From Ophioderma brevispina (lineage: Eukaryota; Echinodermata; Ophiuroidea; Amphilepidida; Ophiodermatidae), in contig JAMKCH010014123.1 in NCBI GenBank assembly GCA_023653785.1, forward strand, positions 1 through 64,000: 64,000 nt of DNA, in the 5' to 3' direction. Of this stretch, positions 11,625 through 22,674 are shown piece after piece. Under the pieces are notes generated by a model, which made no database searches, had not been told where the DNA came from, and saw nothing but the letters and a program-made list of their open reading frames with translations. The position numbers and the translations under genes were made by a program. Each line of letters opens with the position of its first letter. Positions within the stretch are counted from its first letter, which is position 1.

Positions 11625-12422
11625 TCAGTTGTTAGTGTTATTGAGGTTCAAACTTAAGTTGCATGCTGAAGATTGTGGGATCAGATACATAACAGGTTGT
11701 GTAGTGTACAAAGGCAGCTGTGGATGGTGGGTGCAGTTCCTAAACCATGGGTGTATTATGGTGTGTTCTAAATAATTAGTTGTGCTTCCTTGATGCTCTG
11801 TACCTGCCAATCCATTAAAAGAATTTTGAGGCACGGTGGGTGCAGTTCCTAAATTTGGGTGTATTCCGGTGTGCTCTGTCAATTTGATGGCATTTCCTAG
11901 AGGCTGTGTCACCACCAATCTGTTGCCAGTATTTTGAGGCACATTCGGTGCAGTTTTTAACGTTTGGTGTGTTCTGGCGTGCTCCATCCATTTTGATTTA
12001 GTCACAAAATATTTGCGACACTGGGCACATCTATACAATTTGGTTTCCTGAAAACATGTCGTCTTGCAACTGTGCCTCTTCCTACCTCTTTGCCATTTGA
12101 CTACTTCAGGTAACTCCCAACAAGGTCTGCTTCTTATTCTTCCATTACCAAGTTTCTTACGATAAGAAGTTCTTGCACGAAAGTGACAACTATGAAGACG
12201 TTCTTGGTGAGTTTGTACCTATCAAAGCTATGGAAGTGTCTTTTACAGGACTTGCATTCAAAAGGCAGCATTGGCCTATATATGGTTTTCATGTCTGGCT
12301 GAAGATGTTTCCTCTTTGGCTGCATGGCCCTACGTGATGTAGTTTGTGCGACTGGTCTGTTCTGCTTGCGGCTTTTCTTCACAGTTCTCTGGGTGGTTAC
12401 TGCAACTGGTTTTGTCTCCTGC
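11625..12422 (-). pseudogene. C2H2 zinc-finger gene, last exon, frameshifted (unit 1)
   Basis: Same exon as 18479-19277 in unit 2, but one T is missing from a run at 12212-12214 (three T instead of four). This breaks the frame inside the first zinc finger, between the cysteine pair and the histidine pair. The upstream part (12134-12382) ends shortly after, and the downstream part (11625-12038) is open and carries finger two and the histidine-only repeats. The proposed acceptor is at 12423-12424 (minus-strand CAACAG before 12422). Because the difference is one base in a homopolymer, this may be a sequencing error rather than a real mutation. Confidence 0.7.
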
Positions 12423-12709
12423 CTGTTGACAAGTGAAACATAGTTTTACTGTTTAAAGGTTGTCAACAGATGGTTAATTATGTTGATGGTCATGATTTTA
12501 TGAATTCAGTTGGCAAAGGCTTTCAAAATAGTGTTTGATTTGCATGTTATAACAGAACATTTTTTTCTGCTACATTTTAAAAGCAGAAAACTGAAACACA
12601 CTTTTCTCTCCACTGTACTCATATTACAAAATTGCACACCTTTTCAAAAATGGTGCCATCACAAACCTAAATGAGTGTGCTTTTACAACATGTACATGAC
12701 CCACTAGGA

Positions 12710-13317
12710 CATGGTTTCCCAACCTTTTTCACCTAAGACCCCATTTGGCTTACGGCGACCCCCATTACTCAAAATACCGTAATATATTCTCAAAAAGAAA
12801 TTTGACCAGTCAAGAAAAAAATTGATGGTGTTGTGGAGAGCTATATCAGTGTCAAGTCAAGTTTTCAAGTCAGGGGAAGGGGAAACAAGGTCGCCTATTT
12901 CTACCGGAAACTCTGAATCTACTGACGACAGGGAAGCAACAAGGGCAATCCTTAAAAACCCTTAAAACTAAGAAACAGAATCTAATGAACCAATCCACTC
13001 CAGTGATGAAGCAACAAATTTTAATCAAACACAAATGCAATTGATTAATCAAACACTGCAAAATCAGTTTGGATTGCTTGACACAGATAAATTATTTGCC
13101 AATTCTGTTCCTGCCTTCTAGACAAGTACTTTCATTTTCATTTCAATTAACTTCACGACCCCCTTCTTAAGGGGGTCGCAGACCCTTAAGAAGGGGTCGT
13201 GAAGTTAATTGAAAAGTACTTGTCTAGCCAAGCTTTCAAGTCAGGGGAAGGGGAAACAAGGTCGCCTATTTCTACCAGAAAGGGCAATCCTTAAAAAAAA
13301 CAGGTTGGGAAACCCTG
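12710..13317. mobile_element. hAT-like MITE with internal hairpin (unit 1)
   Basis: The ends are inverted: GGTTTCCCAACCT at 12713-12725 and AGGTTGGGAAACC at 13302-13314. They are flanked by 8-bp direct repeats CACTAGGA (12702-12709) and CACTATGA (13318-13325), as expected for hAT elements. It lies in the intron of the zinc-finger gene. Inside, a near-perfect hairpin covers about 13110-13225 (AATTAACTTCACGACCCC pairs with its complement), and a roughly 60 bp direct repeat recurs at 12868 and 13230. Confidence 0.85.
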
Positions 13318-13559
13318 CACTATGACTCTTGTGTCTAAATCAGAATGTAGATCATTGTGCAAGTGCAAGAAGATTGTAAGTAAAATAGCTGCCATTTACC
13401 AGAAATTTCCATTAAACATAATATTATGGAAAGTCTTTGGTAAGTGGCTCTTGAAATGGTTCTTAAGGTAACACATTTGCCCAAAGAACCATTTCAAGAG
13501 CAACTGACTCAAGGAAAGGTATATTTAGATTTATCAGTGTTCAGTGTTCATTTTGCAAG

Positions 13560-14335
13560 AGGAATATCAAGCTAAAGAGAAGAAACTGTTTATGTGTTTT
13601 ATGGAGTGGGCGATAAGAGAAGTATACCAGAAGCAATGGTTAGAGCAATGATGAGTTTGTATGAAGAAGCAAAGACAACAGTTAGAGCGGGGTCAGATTT
13701 GTCTCAGGAATTTGAAGTGAAGGTGGGTGTGCATCAAGGTTCTGTACTTTAACCATTGATATTTGCAACTCTGATTGATGTAGTCACAGAGAATGCAAAA
13801 GGCTTGATGAGTGAGATCTTATATGCTGATGACTTGGTTTTAATGTGTGAGACAATGGAGGGACTGATGGAGAAGTTTTGGAAATGGAGAAGGTTTTTGA
13901 GAGTAAGGGTCTGAAGGTAAACCTTGGGAAGACAAAAGAGTTGGTGAGCGGGGTGGAGGGGGAGGTGGTAGTGAGTATAAGGTAGACCCATGTGGGTTGT
14001 GTGGAAAGAGGGTAATAAGCAAATTCAGTGTGGTGTGAGAAATGTGGAAAATGAATGCACAAGAGATGCACAAAGATGAAGCAAGTGACCACAAGTTTGG
14101 CAAGAGATGATGTGGAATATGCAAGAAAATAGCTTGAGGGGTGGTGGAACAGGTGGAAAAGTTGTGTGATGATGTGGAATCGGTGAAGGAGTTCACGTAC
14201 CTGGAGACAAGGTTAGTGGGGGTGGTGAATGCGAGGCAGCTGTGACAGCCAGAGTGAGATTTGGGTGGGTGAAGTTTAGGGAATGTGGAAAGTTGTTACA
14301 AGGGAAAAGATACCCTTTTAAGATGAGGTAGGATT
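13560..14335 (+). pseudogene. LINE reverse-transcriptase fragment with YADD (unit 1)
   Basis: The forward frame reads VRAMMSLYEEAKTTVRAG, VKVGVHQGSVL, then a stop in place of a Ser/Gly codon, then a stretch ending in LYADDLVLM (about 13820-13845), and on to GLKVNLGKTKELVSG. The YADD box is the RT catalytic motif. Downstream, frameshifted text resembles a cysteine-poor remnant of a zinc-knuckle stretch and a FTYL block near 14195. It sits within the intron of the zinc-finger gene, on the opposite strand. Minus-strand Ser/Pro-rich frames over it are shadows. Confidence 0.75.
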
Positions 14336-14344
14336 ATCGGCTAC

Positions 14345-14560
14345 GGCTTCTTGCCCAGATCTTGTTGAAATTCTCATGAAATGTTGGTATTGGCGAAAGA
14401 AACATGTGTGCCAAATTTTAATTTTTACCAAAAAGGCATTTTAGAGATATGTCACGTAATAGACTTTGTACAGGGGCTGATTTTGGCAGTATAGAAAATG
14501 GACCAAAATGGGGCAATTTTGTGAAAAACTACACATTTTATTTAAATTATTTCTCTGTAC
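14345..14560. repeat. Dispersed repeat, third copy at 27.6 kb (unit 1)
   Basis: The stretch with CTCATGAAATGTTGGTATTG, AAGGCATTTTRGAGATA and GACTTTGTACAGGG is found again at 21200-21415 (unit 2) and, more diverged, at 27635-27850. No coding content or clear ends. Confidence 0.6.
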
Positions 14561-14753
14561 TACAAAAAGTGAAAATGAGCAGCCCTCCACTGTTTGAAGT
14601 CCTGATTTAGTAGCATTTTCAACAGTAGCACTGTAACTGAAAGCTTCTTTATAAATGCAATATATCTTCCTTGGTGAAAGCAATATTTTTCTTACATAAG
14701 AACAAAGTATCCTTAGAAATAACATGTTATCAGAAAAAAAGACTACTCTTCAC

Positions 14754-15259
14754 CTTTCAATTTTTACAGCTAGCGATTCACTGGCTGGCTTGTAGATTTT
14801 AGATGGCGAAATGTCCATGGGCGTATTTGTTTTATCTGCAGCTGTTGATCTTGAGGGCGACACAGTGGTTGTGTTCACAGAATCCACGACTTCTGAACAA
14901 AGTGGTCCGCATTCCGAACAATATCTTTGGTGCACCTCAAGTAGATGCTCCATAAACAAAGAGGGAGGAACATATGTCTCTCTGAATCTGACATTTCCTT
15001 CTAGTGACTTTTGGCCTTCCGGCATAGTTGGGTACATTACTATGTAATTCTTTGTTTTGTCTGCATCATGCAGTGCCTTGACTTCAGCCAGACGTCTTCG
15101 GAGTACTTTGACATCAAAGACCTTCTTCTGTGCCTTCCAGGAGTCCACGGCTTTGCCAATGTTTATTCGAATGGATTTTGTGGTGCGGGAAGCTGTTGCT
15201 GCTGTAGATGAACTACTATAACTCTTGGTCATAGAAATCGAACCTGAACCTGTTGCAAC
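14754..15259 (-). CDS. C2H2 zinc-finger gene, upstream exon (unit 1)
   Basis: A 506-bp open stretch with coding-like composition. On the minus strand it is preceded by a pyrimidine-rich acceptor ending TTCCAG at 15260 and followed by a donor G|GTGAAG at 14753-14748. It ends after two bases of a codon. The next exon (12422) begins with one base before an in-frame CAG GAG, so the phases match and give one frame. The protein part is Ser/Thr-rich at first, then basic with KAQKKVFDVKVLRRRLAEVKA, then an FMEHLLEVHQRYCSEC stretch with closely spaced His and Cys. The next stop comes only if the donor is not used. No first exon or start codon was identified, and the function is unknown. Confidence 0.55.
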
Positions 15260-15459
15260 CTGGAACAAGGATAAAACCAGAGAACAATATTACATAGTGG
15301 CCCATATCCCTATAATCCATTGGCATAATTACATTATACCCTTCACACCTAATTTGTATTGTATCCAAACATGCCCATGTCACACTACTCATTCATGATT
15401 TAAATTGGCATCTTTTACACATTGGACATGTTTGATTCAGCAAGCTGCAATACAGGATT

Positions 15460-15730
15460 CATTAGGGCTTGGTTCACATCTCACTACCATCCTATATCGG
15501 AAGAGCCACTCATTTCATCACAGATGATCCTCCATTGAAATACACCAATTTAAATGTACCTACAATCAAGGCATACAAGTTTGCCTTCTATCCAAGAGCT
15601 ATATCTATTTGGACCCATCTGTCCAAGGAAGCTGTTCTACATGTTACGTCATCCATTAAACACTTCCACAGTTATCTCATACCCGCCATCAGGAAACTAG
15701 TTCCTCTACAGGGTGGTCATGTCCTGTAAC
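15460..15730 (+). pseudogene. LINE RT ORF C-terminal tail (unit 1)
   Basis: An 86-codon frame with a FYPRAISIWTHL block, matching the FFPRTIxxWNxL signature at the end of CR1/Jockey-type RT ORFs. It ends in a short tail and is 5'-truncated. In unit 2 (22330-22590) the same stretch is broken by many indels. Confidence 0.6.
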
Positions 15731-16181
15731 TCTTGTTCATATTATGTAATGCACCTTTGCTTTTTTTCTGTTTGGAGCACATTTTGTTTTGTCCAATAGG
15801 CTTTGACTTCACTTCTGCAGGGGTCAAATTTTAAAATTGCTCCGATTTGGATAAAAAATGGTGCAAATTATAGATGGAGCTCATAGGATAAAAATAAGGA
15901 ATAGTTTTGAGTGTCTGGCCCCTGTTTTTGACCTTTGACTCCCGAAAAAAACAATTTCCCCACCCCCTACGATAACTCACTTTTTTTGGGTAAATGTTGA
16001 CACCTTTACCTACCAAAATCAGTTGAAATCAGCTTCTTTAAAAAATTTTCACAGATTTGCTTGATATGTGCTTATTTTAGGGTTACTATGAGGATACTTG
16101 GGTTTATAATAATATGGAAGGTGAGCAGTATGTAACATTACCTTTTTGCAGATGATTTTTGCCTTATGACCATGATTAAAT

Positions 16182-16492
16182 GCAGAGCATGTGTGGTCCA
16201 GTGGATTGAGCATTCGCCCCGCACTCTAAAGGTTGTGGGTTCGAGTCCCACTGTGGCCAACGTGTTGCGCCCTTGAGTAAGACGCTTTACCTCAATTACT
16301 CCTCTCCACCCAGGTGTATAAATGGGTACCAGCATTATTCAATGCTGGGAAAGTAGCAGACTCGCTGTGTGGGAGGAGTGGCAAACCCCCTCAGCAAAAA
16401 TAATACGGAGGAGTCTGGCGCAAACGCTAAGGAAAGAGAGATGGGCACTCCGCGCACGAGCTTGCTCGGCACAACAATTTACTTTTTTTTAA
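16182..16492 (+). mobile_element. tRNA-derived SINE (unit 2)
   Basis: Identical counterpart of the SINE at 9318-9628, with box B at 16238-16248. It was duplicated with the unit and is not an independent insertion. Confidence 0.85.
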
Positions 16493-16624
16493 CATTCAAA
16501 TTTACATATTTTTTGGTTCCTCACCTTGGTTGACATAAATCACTATACTATATCTGCCATAGATAGTGCCATCACGAATTACCATAGGAATTTCTTTATT
16601 TGGCTGGATACAGAATAAATTTAA

Positions 16625-17444
16625 AGGGATAAGCAGCGATAATGCAAGAGTATCAAATAAAAATTGAAAATTTATTACACTAGCTTACAAAATGGGGCTA
16701 AGTGTGTACAATTCCATTTAACTACATTGATGTAGGGAAAATCACCAAATAGTTAAAAGAATGAAGTATTTGAGAAATTTGTCATACTGTCTCCAATTTG
16801 ACTGTTTCCAAATTGACGTGCAGTGATGGCGACGCAAAATGTACACTAAACAGCTGATTATCCTGCACACCAGGACGGAATAAACAAAGATCAATAATCA
16901 CACTGTACAGGTCATGGTGCACAATATCAAGCTTTAAAATTGGGGATATTTGCAGGGAAAGGTTTTTGATCACAAGTCAGAGTTTTTATACACACATATA
17001 AAAATCCATTATCAGATAAAATGTTTTGTCTTTAAGGGCACTATAGTGATTTCATAAATCAGAAAATCAAAAAAATCATCAAAAATCAGATTTTTGCATG
17101 TTTGGAACAAGTGTAGGTATAAACATATCCTACATGTGATAACACCAAACGTAGCCCAATAAGGACAAAATTGGATATTTTAGTCATTATTGTCCATACG
17201 GACACTTACTACAACACGTAATTGAATGGAGATGCTTATCTTTGAATACTGCTGTTTTCTTCCTTTCTTCAGTTGAAAAAAAATGGGAATTCTACAGAAT
17301 AGATAGTGTCTTTGATAGTGTCTTTAATATGCAGATTTCAAGCCAACCACTTGCAGGTTATGTTAGCACATCTATACCAGTAACAAAGATACCGATACAT
17401 GAATTTTTCTGACTTTCTTGATAACCAAATCGCTACTTATTCCT
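16625..17444. mobile_element. TTAA-flanked MITE, AGGGATAAG family (unit 2)
   Basis: Counterpart of 9761-10580, including the nested GGGCACTAT element. The right terminal repeat has one extra change (TTCCT in place of TCCCT). Confidence 0.8.
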
Positions 17445-17894
17445 TTAAACGGAAAAGGTCCAGTTTGTAACTTTCACTTTTCATAATATATTGGTTTCCA
17501 TTTTGGGGTTAAATTTTACAAATTTAGAAAATACCCCATCTTTTTATCATACCTAGCTTTACTAGTCCCCAATTTGTCAAATTTATGCTATAAAACTATA
17601 TACCGTACATCAATCTAAGATTATCATGCAAAATACTTTTCAATGTCCATGTGCTCTTTGTACATTTAATTTACATTTTCATGAGAAAAACTACCTTGAT
17701 TTTTCATAATTTTTGGCTGGAAGAGGTTATTTTCACATACAAATTACATGTTAAGAATCTTTCCTTTTCTTTATTAGATGTTAATTTCTATCATTTATAG
17801 TCCAAAATGTGAAGCTTGACACTATTGCATATGCTATATATATACAGAGGCATTAAAAACAGGTGCTTAAAATAACCCAAGTTAAAATGCTTAA

Positions 17895-18366
17895 ATCCTT
17901 CTTAATTTAAAAATATGCAGATGAGCTCATTAATATGCACAAATAGTGATCACACAGTGCATAGGTATTAATTGCATGCACCACTACCCACATATCAAGT
18001 TTCGTCAAATTTGGACATTGGGATAAGGTAGAAGTTCACCATTTTACTAATGAGCCAATCAGAACAAATATGCTAATTAGCTCATTAATATGCACAGATA
18101 AAGATGACACAGTGCATGAGTATTACTTGCATCCACCACTACCCCATATACCCACTTTCATCAGATTTGGACATTGGGATCTGGCACAAGTTCACATTTT
18201 TAGTCAACCTAACCAGCAACCTAACCAAGCTAACCTAAACAAAATGGAACACACACACACACACATACAGAAGGAACCAAAATGGAACACCCAGACACAC
18301 ACAACCACACTACGGAAGGAATGTGCAATCACAATATCCCCCATGGCTTTTTAAGCCAGGGGGATA
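17895..18366 (+). repeat. Dispersed repeat with 3' hairpin (unit 2)
   Basis: Counterpart of 11041-11512. The hairpin is at 18335-18366. Confidence 0.65.
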
Positions 18367-18478
18367 CCTGATGAAAATGACTTGCAACATCCATCCACCC
18401 ATACATACATTCAGCATGACAGCTGAATACCCAGTCATCCTTCCAGCATAGCTGGTGGCCAACTTTTTCCATTTTGAT

Positions 18479-19277
18479 TCAGTTGTTAGTGTTATTGAGG
18501 TTCAAACTTAAGTTGCATGCTGAAGATTGTGGGATCAGATACATAACAGGTTGTGTAGTGTACAAAGGCAGCTGTGGATGGTGGGTGCAGTTCCTAAACC
18601 ATGGGTGTATTATGGTGTGTTCTAAATAATTAGTTGTGCTTCCTTGATGCTCTGTACCTGCCAATCCATTAAAAGAATTTTGAGGCACGGTGGGTGCAGT
18701 TCCTAAATTTGGGTGTATTCCGGTGTGCTCTGTCAATTTGATGGCATTTCCTAGAGGCTGTGTCACCACCAATCTGTTGCCAGTATTTTGAGGCACATTC
18801 GGTGCAGTTTTTAACGTTTGGTGTGTTCTGGCGTGCTCCATCCATTTTGATTTAGTCACAAAATATTTGCGACACTGGGCACATCTATACAATTTGGTTT
18901 CCTGAAAACATGTCGTCTTGCAACTGTGCCTCTTCCTACCTCTTTGCCATTTGACTACTTCAGGTAACTCCCAACAAGGTCTGCTTCTTATTCTTCCATT
19001 ACCAAGTTTCTTACGATAAGAAGTTCTTGCACGAAAGTGACAACTATGAAGACGTTCTTGGTGAGTTTTGTACCTATCAAAGCTATGGAAGTGTCTTTTA
19101 CAGGACTTGCATTCAAAAGGCAGCATTGGCCTATATATGGTTTTCATGTCTGGCTGAAGATGTTTCCTCTTTGGCTGCATGGCCCTACGTGATGTAGTTT
19201 GTGCGACTGGTCTGTTCTGCTTGCGGCTTTTCTTCACAGTTCTCTGGGTGGTTACTGCAACTGGTTTTGTCTCCTGC
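18479..19277 (-). CDS. C2H2 zinc-finger gene, last exon, open (unit 2)
   Basis: Open from the proposed acceptor (CAACAG ending at 19278) to TGA at 18479-18481, about 265 codons. Counting from the internal GTG at 19237, finger one has C43, C46, H59, H64 (C-x2-C-x12-H-x4-H) and finger two has C119, C122, H135, H139 (C-x2-C-x12-H-x3-H). The N-terminal 40 residues are strongly basic. After finger two come two 36-residue repeats, each with a TAPxVPQN block and an EHTxIHP end. They keep the histidine pair at H171/H175 and H207/H211 but have lost the cysteines. C2H2 proteins usually bind DNA or RNA in the nucleus; no target can be inferred. Joined to the upstream exon, the two-exon product would be about 434 residues. 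Confidence 0.65.
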
Positions 19278-19564
19278 CTGTTGACAAGTGAAACATAGTT
19301 TTACTGTTTAAAGGTTGTCAACAGATGGTTAATTATGTTGATGGTCATGATTTTATGAATTCAGTTGGCAAAGGCTTTCAAAATAGTGTTTGATTTGCAT
19401 GTTATAACAGAACATTTTTTTCTGCTACATTTTAAAAGCAGAAAACTGAAACACACTTTTCTCTCCACTGTACTCATATTACAAAATTGCACACCTTTTC
19501 AAAAATGGTGCCATCACAAACCTAAATGAGTGTGCTTTTACAACATGTACATGACCCACTAGGA

Positions 19565-20172
19565 CATGGTTTCCCAACCTTTTTCACCTAAGACCCCATT
19601 TGGCTTACGGCGACCCCCATTACTCAAAATACCGTAATATATTCTCAAAAAGAAATTTGACCAGTCAAGAAAAAAATTGATGGTGTTGTGGAGAGCTATA
19701 TCAGTGTCAAGTCAAGTTTTCAAGTCAGGGGAAGGGGAAACAAGGTCGCCTATTTCTACCGGAAACTCTGAATCTACTGACGACAGGGAAGCAACAAGGG
19801 CAATCCTTAAAAACCCTTAAAACTAAGAAACAGAATCTAATGAACCAATCCACTCCAGTGATGAAGCAACAAATTTTAATCAAACACAAATGCAATTGAT
19901 TAATCAAACACTGCAAAATCAGTTTGGATTGCTTGACACAGATAAATTATTTGCCAATTCTGTTCCTGCCTTCTAGACAAGTACTTTCATTTTCATTTCA
20001 ATTAACTTCACGACCCCCTTCTTAAGGGGGTCGCAGACCCTTAAGAAGGGGTCGTGAAGTTAATTGAAAAGTACTTGTCTAGCCAAGCTTTCAAGTCAGG
20101 GGAAGGGGAAACAAGGTTGCCTATTTCTACCAGAAAGGGCAATCCTTAAAAAAAACAGGTTGGGAAACCCTG
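19565..20172. mobile_element. hAT-like MITE (unit 2)
   Basis: Counterpart of 12710-13317, with the same 8-bp flanks at 19557-19564 and 20173-20180. It differs by one base near 20116. Confidence 0.85.
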
Positions 20173-20414
20173 CACTATGACTCTTGTGTCTAAATCAGAA
20201 TGTAGATCATTGTGCAAGTGCAAGAAGATTGTAAGTAAAATAGCTGCCATTTACCAGAAATTTCCATTAAACATAATATTATGGAAAGTCTTTGGTAAGT
20301 GGCTCTTGAAATGGTTCTTAAGGTAACACATTTGCCCAAAGAACCATTTCAAGAGCAACTGACTCAAGGAAAGGTATATTTAGATTTATCAGTGTTCAGT
20401 GTTCATTTTGCAAG

Positions 20415-21185
20415 AGGAATATCAAGCTAAAGAGAAGAAACTGTTTATGTGTTTTATGGAGTGGGCGATAAGAGAAGTATACCAGAAGCAATGGTTAGAG
20501 CAATGATGAGTTTGTATGAAGAAGCAAAGACAACAGTTAGAGCGGGGTCAGATTTGTCTCAGGAATTTGAAGTGAAGGTGGGTGTGCATCAAGGTTCTGT
20601 ACTTTAACCATTGATATTTGCAACTCTGATTGATGTAGTCACAGAGAATGCAAAAGGCTTGATGAGTGAGATCTTATATGCTGATGACTTGGTTTTAATG
20701 TGTGAGACAATGGAGGGACTGATGGAGAAGTTTTGGAAATGGAGAAGGTTTTTGAGAGTAAGGGTCTGAAGGTAAACCTTGGGAAGACAAAAGAGTTGGT
20801 GAGCGGGGTGGAGGGGGAGGTGGTAGTGAGTATAAGGTAGACCCATGTGGGTTGTGTGGAAAGAGGGTAATAAGCAAATTCAGTGTGGTGTGAGAAATGT
20901 GGAAAATGAATGCACAAGAGATGCACAAAGATGAAGCAAGTGACCACAAGTTTGGCAAGAGATGATGTGGAATATGCAAGAAAATAGCTTGAGGGGTGGT
21001 GGAACAGGTGGAAAAGTTGTGTGATGATGTGGAATCGGTGAAGGAGTTCACGTACCTGGAGACAAGGTTAGTGGGGGTGGTGAATGCGAGGCAGCTGTGA
21101 CAGCCAGAGTGAGATTTGGGTGGGTGAAGTTTAGGGAATGTGGAAAGTTGTTACAAGGGAAAGATACCCTTTTAAGATGAGGTAG
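20415..21185 (+). pseudogene. LINE reverse-transcriptase fragment with YADD (unit 2)
   Basis: Counterpart of 13560-14335, including the in-frame stop just after HQGSVL and the intact LYADDLVLM block. One A is missing from a run near 21160. Confidence 0.75.
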
Positions 21186-21199
21186 GATTATCGGCTACG

Positions 21200-21415
21200 G
21201 CTTCTTGCCCAGATCTTGTTGAAATTCTCATGAAATGTTGGTATTGGCGAAAGAAACATGTGTGCCAAATTTTAATTTTTACCAAAAAGGCATTTTAGAG
21301 ATATGTCACGTAATAGACTTTGTACAGGGGCTGATTTTGGCAGTATAGAAAATGGACCAAAATGGGGCAATTTTGTGAAAAACTACACATTTTATTTAAA
21401 TTATTTCTCTGTACT
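21200..21415. repeat. Dispersed repeat, copy 2 (unit 2)
   Basis: Counterpart of 14345-14560. Confidence 0.6.
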
Positions 21416-21607
21416 ACAAAAAGTGAAAATGAGCAGCCCTCCACTGTTTGAAGTCCTGATTTAGTAGCATTTTCAACAGTAGCACTGTAACTGAAAGCTT
21501 CTTTATAAATGCAATATATCTTCCTTGGTGAAAGCAATATTTTTCTTACATAAGAACAAAGTATCCTTAGAAATAACATGTTATCAGAAAAAAAGACTAC
21601 TCTTCAC

Positions 21608-22110
21608 CTTTCAATTTTTACAGCTAGCGATTCACTGGCTGGCTTGTAGATTTTAGATGGCGAAATGTCCATGGGCGTATTTGTTTTATCTGCAGCTGTT
21701 GATCTTGAGGGCGACACAGTGGTTGTGTTCACAGAATCCACGACTTCTGAACAAAGTGGTCCGCATTCCGAACAATATCTTTGGTGCACCTCAAGTAGAT
21801 GCTCCATAAACAAAGAGGGAGGAACATATGTCTCTCTGAATCTGACATTTCCTTCTAGTGACTTTTGGCCTTCCGGCATAGTTGGGTACATTACTATGTA
21901 ATTCTTTGTTTTGTCTGCATCATGCAGTGCCTTGACTTCAGCCAGACGTCTTCGGAGTACTTTGACATCAAAGACCTTCTTCTGTGCCTTCCAGGAGTCC
22001 ACGGCTTTGCCAATGTTATTGCGAATGGATATTTGTGGTGCGGGAAGCTGTTGCTGCTGCTAGATGAAACTACTAAACTCTTGGTCATAGAACTCGAACC
22101 TGAACCTTTG
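21608..22110 (-). pseudogene. C2H2 zinc-finger gene, upstream exon, broken (unit 2)
   Basis: Matches 14754-15259 and keeps the donor G|GTGAAG at 21607-21602. The frame is intact only from about 22002 downwards. Above that, several single-base insertions and deletions relative to unit 1 (for example near 22015, 22030 and 22060) break it. These lie in the noisy outer part of the duplicated unit, so they may be consensus errors. Confidence 0.55.
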
Positions 22111-22329
22111 CAACCTGAACAAGGATAAAACCAAACAAAAGAAACAAGATACATAGTGGCCCATATCCCGTATAATCCATTTGGCATAATTACATTATAC
22201 ACCCTTCACACCTAATTTGTATTGTATCCAAACTGCCCATGTCACACTACGCATTCATGATTAAAATTGGGCATTTTTTACACATTGGACATGTTTGATT
22301 CAGCAGCTACAAATACAGGATTCATTATG

Positions 22330-22590
22330 GCTTTGGTTCACATCTCACTACCATCCTATATCGGAAGAGCCCACTCATTTCATCACAGATGATCCTCCAT
22401 TGACATACAACCCAATTTAAAAAATGAACCTACCAATCATAGGCATACCAGTTTGCCTTCCTATCCAAGATCTATATCTATTTAGACCCTCTGTCTAAGC
22501 TGTTCCTCATGTTCGTCTCCATTAAACACTTCCACAGTTATCTCATACCCGCCATCAGAACTAGTTCCTCTACAGGGTGGTCATGTCCTG
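22330..22590 (+). pseudogene. LINE RT tail, broken (unit 2)
   Basis: Counterpart of 15460-15730 with many indels; no long frame remains. Confidence 0.55.
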
Positions 22591-22674
22591 TAACTCTTTG
22601 TTCATATTAGTAATGCACCTTTGCTTTTTTTGTGACACATTTTTTTTTGTCCAATAGGCTTTGACTTCACTTCT

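Larger units (their letters stand above)
8945..15821. repeat. Large tandem duplication, unit 1 (about 6.86 kb)
   Basis: The whole stretch recurs head-to-tail at 15822-22674 with an offset of 6854-6864 bases. Between about 9235 and 15150 the two units differ at only around ten places, most of them single-base indels. Outside this core, the left 290 bp and right 670 bp differ by roughly 10 percent, almost all of it small indels. The unit carries a SINE, nested MITEs, zinc-finger exons, a hAT-like MITE and a LINE fragment. Confidence 0.95.
15822..22674. repeat. Large tandem duplication, unit 2
   Basis: Head-to-tail second copy of 8945-15821. The junction is at about 15821/15822, where the unit end (ACTTCACTTCTGCA) runs straight into the unit start (GGGGTCAAATTTTAAAATTGC type). 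Unit 2 ends at about 22674, where single-copy sequence begins. Confidence 0.95.

Noticed and set aside
13749..14196. Ser/Pro/His-rich minus-strand frames in both duplicate units
   Set aside because: They are antisense to a clear RT with a YADD box.
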